This document shows positions 60,117-64,000 of a stretch of 64,000 nucleotides of DNA, in pieces (position 1 is the stretch's first letter; each line of letters starts with the position of its first letter). The notes under the pieces were generated by a model. That model was not told the origin of the DNA, searched no databases, and was given only the letters and a program-made list of their open reading frames with translations. Origin of the DNA: DASSFG01 sp035547915 (GTDB lineage Bacteria; Planctomycetota; Planctomycetia; Pirellulales; JAICIG01); assembly GCA_035547915.1 (NCBI GenBank), contig DASZTS010000015.1:281783-345782 (forward strand). The letters run 5' to 3'. The position numbers and the translations under genes were made by a program.

Positions 60117-60743
60117 TCACCCCGGTCGTGCCTTTCTGGCCCGGTGCGCTGCGGCCTTGGCGCGATTGCCGCAGACGGCCATGCTGCACCAGCGCCGAAC
60201 ACGCGCCTTGGTCTGGTCGAGGAAGAGCAGCACGCAGCCCGATCCCTCGCACGAACGGATCAGGCGAAAATCTCGATTGCAGATCAGGTCGGCTGCCGCC
60301 GCCGCGATCGGAACCAGTAATTCGCGAGGCTCTCGCCAGCGGTTGCCCCTGCGAAGCAGCAGCCCGTTCCGGTCTCCGGCGCCTCGCCCGACGGCTTCCA
60401 CCTTCTGAAAACTATTCTCCGCGGCGAGCAACTCGTTCAGCGGCGCCAGTGCGGCGGCCGTCGCGCGGACCGGCTTTCCCATACGCGCGACAACGAACGC
60501 TCGCAGCCATTGCCGGAACTCCCTCGCCTGGCGGGCGATCTCGTCGACCGCATCGCGATCCCACTCTCGGATGTTTGCGGTGTCGGTGCGTTCGATAGTC
60601 CCGGCCTGCTTGAGCCAATCGATGAGGTCATTCCCATCGCGGAGCCAGTCGATCGGCGCACCCTGCGGCGTGGCGAGGGTGTTGAGGAAGTCGAGTGCCA
60701 GGTGATCGGCAACGAAAAAGGGAGGTGGCCGGTCGGAGGTCAT
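60117..60743 (-). CDS. CGNR zinc-finger (ABATE-type) transcriptional regulator
   Basis: A 208-residue protein. The N-terminal ABATE-type domain (about 10-150: LALDFLNTLATPQG, DLIDWLKQAG) probably binds a small ligand, and the C-terminal CGNR zinc finger (Cys165, Cys170, Cys186, Cys191, in RSCEGSGC and WCSMAVCGNR) binds DNA. It is divergently transcribed from the oxidoreductase-dehalogenase-hydrolase cluster, with a 33-bp dyad between them at 60815-60847, so it is the obvious candidate regulator of that cluster. Confidence 0.9.
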   Translation of the reverse strand: MTSDRPPPFFVADHLALDFLNTLATPQGAPIDWLRDGNDLIDWLKQAGTIERTDTANIREWDRDAVDEIARQAREFRQWLRAFVVARMGKPVRATAAALAPLNELLAAENSFQKVEAVGRGAGDRNGLLLRRGNRWREPRELLVPIAAAAADLICNRDFRLIRSCEGSGCVLLFLDQTKARVRRWCSMAVCGNRAKAAAHRARKARPG

Positions 60744-60814
60744 AGTGGTCGTCGTGATCCTGCTCGGCGCTTAATTATATCGGCAAGAATGTCTCGCGAG
60801 GGGTTGCTTTATCT

Positions 60815-60847
60815 AGTAACCATGTTAAAACTGTTTTATAGGTTACT
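60815..60847. promoter_or_regulatory. Nested dyad, candidate operator of the CGNR regulator
   Basis: Outer arms AGTAACC (60815-60821) and GGTTACT (60841-60847) are perfect inverted repeats; inside them TAAAAC (60826-60831) and GTTTTA (60833-60838) form a second dyad with nearly the same centre. The region is far more AT-rich than the genes and lies 29 bp before the oxidoreductase GTG and 71 bp before the divergent CGNR start. Confidence 0.6.
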
Positions 60848-60876
60848 TGCTCTACGGCGTCGAAGGAGGGTTTCCC

Positions 60877-61851
60877 GTGCGAGCGATCCTGAGAACGAAG
60901 TTCGGCGGCCCGGAAGTGCTGGTGATTCGGGAGATTCCGGAACCGGAGCCGAAGGACGGCCACGCGGTGATCCAAGTCAAAGCGTTCGGTCTCAACCATG
61001 CCGAACTGCACATGCGGCAGGGACAATGGGCCGAGATCGCCGACGTGAGCGGCATCGAGTGTGTCGGCGTCGTCAAGTCGTGCCCCGGCGGTGAGTTTCC
61101 CGTCGGCGCGAAAGTGGCGGCTCTCATGGGCGGGCTCGGCCGCACGATCAACGGCAGCTATGCCGAATTCACCCGCGCGCCGGTGTCGAATGTCGCACTG
61201 ATCGGAGCCGAGCTGCCGTGGGCCGAACTGGCGGCGATCCCCGAAACTTATGCCACCGCGTGGACCTGCCTGTTCCGCAACCTGGAGATCGAGCGTGGCC
61301 AGTTGCTCGTGATCCGGGGCGCGACTTCTTCATTCGGTCAGGCCGCGCTCAAGATGGCGGTCGACGCCGGCCTGCGAGTGATCGCCACGACCCGCAACGC
61401 CGGACGCTTCGCCAAGCTGCAAACGCTGGGGGCGGAGCGGTGTGAGATCGAGCGGCCGGATCTATCAAAACATATCGCGGAGGCGAAGAAGGTCGACGCG
61501 GTGCTCGATCTGGTGGGCAACAGCGTCATGCTCGATTCGCTGGCGATGCTTCGCCGCGGCGGCCGATCGTGCCTCGCCGGCTGGCTGGGCGGCCTCGATC
61601 CGATTCCCAATTTCAATCCGCTGCTACAGATGGCGAGCGGTGTCTATCTGACGTTCTTCGGGAGCTTCGTGTTCGGTACGCCGGGCTTCCCGTTATCGGA
61701 TGTACCGCTGCAACAGATCGCCGCGGACGCCGCGGCCGGGCGGCTCGACGTCAAACCGGTGAGAGTGTTCGGTTTCGACGAGATCCGGGAGGCGCACCAC
61801 GTCATGGAGTCGAATCAGGCTGGCGGAAAGATCGTCGTAGTCCATAACTGA
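60877..61851 (+). CDS. Zinc-free MDR-family NADP-dependent oxidoreductase
   Basis: 324 residues of the medium-chain dehydrogenase/reductase, quinone-oxidoreductase type: N-terminal catalytic fold (TKFGGPEVLVIREIPEP), then a Rossmann domain with RGATSSFGQAALKMAVDAGLRVIATTRN (about 142-169). The structural and catalytic zinc Cys of alcohol dehydrogenases are absent, so it should reduce carbonyl or quinone substrates with NAD(P)H. GTG 60877 has GAAGGAGGG seven bases upstream, a very strong site. It is the first gene of the cluster regulated, I infer, by the CGNR protein. Confidence 0.88.
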   Translation: MRAILRTKFGGPEVLVIREIPEPEPKDGHAVIQVKAFGLNHAELHMRQGQWAEIADVSGIECVGVVKSCPGGEFPVGAKVAALMGGLGRTINGSYAEFTRAPVSNVALIGAELPWAELAAIPETYATAWTCLFRNLEIERGQLLVIRGATSSFGQAALKMAVDAGLRVIATTRNAGRFAKLQTLGAERCEIERPDLSKHIAEAKKVDAVLDLVGNSVMLDSLAMLRRGGRSCLAGWLGGLDPIPNFNPLLQMASGVYLTFFGSFVFGTPGFPLSDVPLQQIAADAAAGRLDVKPVRVFGFDEIREAHHVMESNQAGGKIVVVHN

Positions 61852-61915
61852 AACCCACCCTGGCGTCGCCGTGGTCATCATCCGCGAGGCGATTGCCAAC
61901 GACTCGGAGGTAGCG

Positions 61916-62686
61916 GTGGCCGTCGCTGTAAAACGTGGAGCGTCGCGAGCTGGCCCGCGCGATCGCCAACCCGACACCCGATGGATCGGCGCGAAACCGT
62001 CGGTCCTGATCTTCGATGTGAACGAGACGCTGATCGACATCGAGTCGTTGAAGCCGCTCTTCCAACGAGTGTTCGGTGATGAACGCGTGCTACGCGACTG
62101 GTTCGGGCACCTGGTCATGTACTCGATGACGCTGACCCTCTCGGGCCTCTACAAGGATTACGTCTCGCTGGGCCAGGGCGTGTTTGAAATGGTGGGCAGC
62201 ATCCACAACGTCAAGATCACGTCGGGCGATGTCAACGCGCTGAAGAAGGCCATGTTGACCATGCCAGCGCACGCGGACGTGAAGACGGGCCTGAAGCAAT
62301 TACGGGATGCGGGCTTCCGCATGGTGACGCTCACGAACTCACCGCCCAACACGGGCGGAAAGACTCCGTTGGAGAACGCCGGTCTGGCTCGCTTCTTCGA
62401 AAGGCAGTTCAGCGTCGAGGCGGCCCGGGTCTTCAAACCGGCGCAGGCCCTTTATCACATGGTGGCCCAGGAACTGGACGTGGCTCCCGCGGACTGTTGC
62501 ATGATCGCGAGCCACGTCTGGGACACGATCGGGGCGCAGTGCGCCGGTCTGTCCGCCGGCCTGATCACGCGCTCCGGCAACGCACCGCTCCCCGTGCCGG
62601 GACTACCACAACCGAACATCGTCGCGCCCGACCTGCCGGCACTGGCGGCGCAAGCCATCGAGCTCTGGAATGATGACTCGAAGTAA
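61916..62686 (+). CDS. Haloacid dehalogenase type II-like hydrolase
   Basis: A 256-residue HAD-superfamily hydrolase. The nucleophile Asp34 is in LIFDVNETLID; motif II is LTNSPPNTGG (about 153-162), the conserved Lys lies in ARVFKPAQALYHM, and motif III is IASHVWDTIGAQCAGL. The FDVNETL ... ASHxWDxxGA pattern is that of type II 2-haloacid dehalogenases. I choose GTG 61916 because GGAGG is five bases upstream; the frame is open to GTG 61871. Substrate specificity for haloacids is a family inference. It lies 64 bp after the oxidoreductase and 60 bp before the hydrolase gene. Confidence 0.85.
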   Translation: MAVAVKRGASRAGPRDRQPDTRWIGAKPSVLIFDVNETLIDIESLKPLFQRVFGDERVLRDWFGHLVMYSMTLTLSGLYKDYVSLGQGVFEMVGSIHNVKITSGDVNALKKAMLTMPAHADVKTGLKQLRDAGFRMVTLTNSPPNTGGKTPLENAGLARFFERQFSVEAARVFKPAQALYHMVAQELDVAPADCCMIASHVWDTIGAQCAGLSAGLITRSGNAPLPVPGLPQPNIVAPDLPALAAQAIELWNDDSK

Positions 62687-62746
62687 CGACGAGTCGCGTG
62701 ACCGATCCCGAACGCGCATGTTCCTCGAACCGACCAAGGTGACACA

Positions 62747-63622
62747 ATGAGCCAGACATCGAACGTCGTTTACCGCACGGCCAAGATCCGCGACCTCGAC
62801 ATCTTCTATCGCGAGGCCGGACCGAAGGACGGGCCGACCGTACTCCTGCTGCACGGTTTTCCCACCAGTTCACAGATGTTCCGCAACCTGATTCCGGCCC
62901 TCGGCGACCGCTACCACGTCGTCGCTCCCGACTATCCCGGCTTCGGCCACAGTTCGATGCCGCTCCACGACAAGTTCGCGTACACCTTCGACAACATCGC
63001 CGGGATTGTCGACGAGTTCACCGCCGCGCTCGGCCTGTCGAGGTATGTCCTCTACGTGCAGGATTACGGTGCACCGATCGGCTACCGGCTCGCCTCGCGC
63101 CATCCGGAGCGGGTCGCGGGCATCATCGTGCAAAATGGGAACGCCTACGACGAAGGGCTGGACAACGATTTCTGGAAGCCGCTCAAGGCGTATTGGCAGG
63201 AGCCGAATAGCCTGGAGAAACGGAACGCACTGCGAGCCTTCCTCAACGTCGAGGCCACTCGTTGGCAATACACTCACGGGGTGCCGAACCCCGAGCGAAT
63301 CTCGCCGGACGGTTGGACCACGGATCAATATCTGCTCGATCGCCAGGGCAACGACGAGATCCAACTCGATATGTTCCTGAGCTATGGAAGTAACCCGCCG
63401 CTCTATCCGCGATGGCAAGAGTACTTCCGCAAGCACCAGCCGCCGATGCTGATCGCTTGGGGCAAAAATGACGCCATCTTTCCGGCGGCCGGCGCCGAGC
63501 CCTACAAGCGAGACTTGAAGTCGATCGACTTTCACCTGCTCGATGCGGGCCACTTCGCGCTCGAGAGCGAAGGCGACCAGATCGCTCGGCTGATACGAGA
63601 ATTCTTGGCCCGGATTAAATGA
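62747..63622 (+). CDS. Asp-nucleophile alpha/beta hydrolase (haloalkane dehalogenase/epoxide hydrolase-like)
   Basis: 291 residues with an oxyanion LHGFPTSS (about 35-42), nucleophile Asp106 in VQDYGAPIG, an acid at Asp242 (WGKNDAIFP) and catalytic His269 (DAGHFALE). An Asp nucleophile distinguishes haloalkane dehalogenases and epoxide hydrolases from serine hydrolases. The residue after the nucleophile is Tyr107, whereas most proven members have Trp there (HDWG), so halide binding may differ. It ends the cluster; its neighbours are a type II haloacid dehalogenase and an oxidoreductase. Confidence 0.87.
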   Translation: MSQTSNVVYRTAKIRDLDIFYREAGPKDGPTVLLLHGFPTSSQMFRNLIPALGDRYHVVAPDYPGFGHSSMPLHDKFAYTFDNIAGIVDEFTAALGLSRYVLYVQDYGAPIGYRLASRHPERVAGIIVQNGNAYDEGLDNDFWKPLKAYWQEPNSLEKRNALRAFLNVEATRWQYTHGVPNPERISPDGWTTDQYLLDRQGNDEIQLDMFLSYGSNPPLYPRWQEYFRKHQPPMLIAWGKNDAIFPAAGAEPYKRDLKSIDFHLLDAGHFALESEGDQIARLIREFLARIK

Positions 63623-63886
63623 ACCCTCTCGGTCCGCGGCGAGTCTGTTGACTTCGATTGCAGCGGTTGGCGCTTTCGTGGCCGAGCGCGCCCCTCGGCC
63701 GCGCCGATCGACGCGCCTGGAGTAGGCAGTGTCGCTCTAGCGCGAGCGCCCTTGAGATGACGGACGGATTTTGCGCGATCGAGCACGTCGTATTCGTTCC
63801 ATGGGGTTCCGTTGGGCGCCGGCGTCTATGCCCTTCACGCGATGCTTCCTTCGGTGTGTCGGGGTGCACGCCAAGTTCGGGAGGTT

Positions 63887-64000
63887 TTACACCGGTAGTT
63901 TGGATACTCTGGGCCGGCGGAGGAACGGATAGCCGGGACGGTTTCGAAGATGGCGGACCAGCCGGTCATCGTCGCTCAGGGCCGCGGCGCGAACCTGTAA
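63887..64000 (-). CDS. Possible C-terminal end of a gene cut by the right window edge
   Basis: On the minus strand an open frame enters from beyond base 64000 and ends at TAA (63887-63889), giving 37 residues rich in Arg, Asp and Leu (SDDDRLVRHLRNRPGYPFL). Codon use looks native. It is too short to assign. The 264 bp between it and the hydrolase gene show no other gene. Confidence 0.3.
   Translation of the reverse strand, partial: LQVRAAALSDDDRLVRHLRNRPGYPFLRRPRVSKLPV

Noticed and set aside
63950..64000. Short plus-strand frame ATG to TAA at the right edge (16 codons)
   Set aside because: Too short and without a Shine-Dalgarno; the minus-strand partial frame is the better, though still weak, candidate.

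Overview
The window is GC-rich, densely coding DNA that looks like a chromosome segment from a member of the Planctomycetota, most likely a Pirellulales-type organism. The support is two DUF1501 proteins with twin-arginine signals, several secreted PQQ-propeller, FG-GAP and redoxin proteins, large TPR-glycosyltransferase proteins, a double-YHS secreted protein, and many lineage-type hypothetical proteins. No rRNA, tRNA, CRISPR array, phage or complete transposon was found. The assignment is an inference from gene content; there is no marker-gene phylogeny.

Layout. 1-2918 (minus): an envelope acylation operon of ACP, MBOAT acyltransferase, a 48-residue membrane peptide ending in a DltX-like FxYxxF motif, and an SGNH-like protein cut by the left edge. 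3097-8807 (plus): a three-domain exported protein, a membrane protein and gltX. 8886-16892: a DUF1501 protein, a secreted redoxin, a membrane-anchored hypothetical with aroC, lpdA and an exported hypothetical. 17176-20859: a ketoacyl synthase-like protein lacking its catalytic Cys, a degenerate NtrC-type regulator and an ANTAR response regulator. 21218-26688: treY, rluB-pyrK (overlapping stop/start) and a double-YHS protein behind a strong terminator. 26950-32852: a membrane hypothetical, a Tgl-type transglutaminase-like protein and an AddB-like nuclease. 32951-39533: two adjacent TPR-glycosyltransferase genes, the second fused to an altered FkbM methyltransferase domain, then a CobB/CbiA-like protein that has lost both active-site motifs.

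39951-46183: a lipoprotein, a small hypothetical and xerC, a second DUF1501 protein, a DapA-family lyase and an ABC ATPase with no permease. 46280-51210: an exported serine hydrolase, a flavin reductase, a PQQ propeller with EF-hands and an exported HELTH metallopeptidase. 51364-54912: kdpD and kdpE without kdpFABC. 54913-58925: a repeat-rich spacer, a Tat-signal hypothetical, a second flavin reductase, a Nudix hydrolase and a membrane protein. 59120-63622: an outer-membrane barrel candidate, then a CGNR regulator divergent from an oxidoreductase / haloacid-dehalogenase / Asp-nucleophile hydrolase cluster, with a 33-bp dyad between them.

Two families of structured intergenic repeats recur. 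Family A has four copies (18509, 29869, 50197 on the minus strand, 55033), and its stems appear to be preserved by compensating changes. Family B has two copies (16893, 20087). A separate 137-bp element at 55330-55466 has perfect 32-bp inverted termini. Themes across the window are envelope modification, exported proteins of unknown role, and several proteins of enzyme families that have lost catalytic residues.
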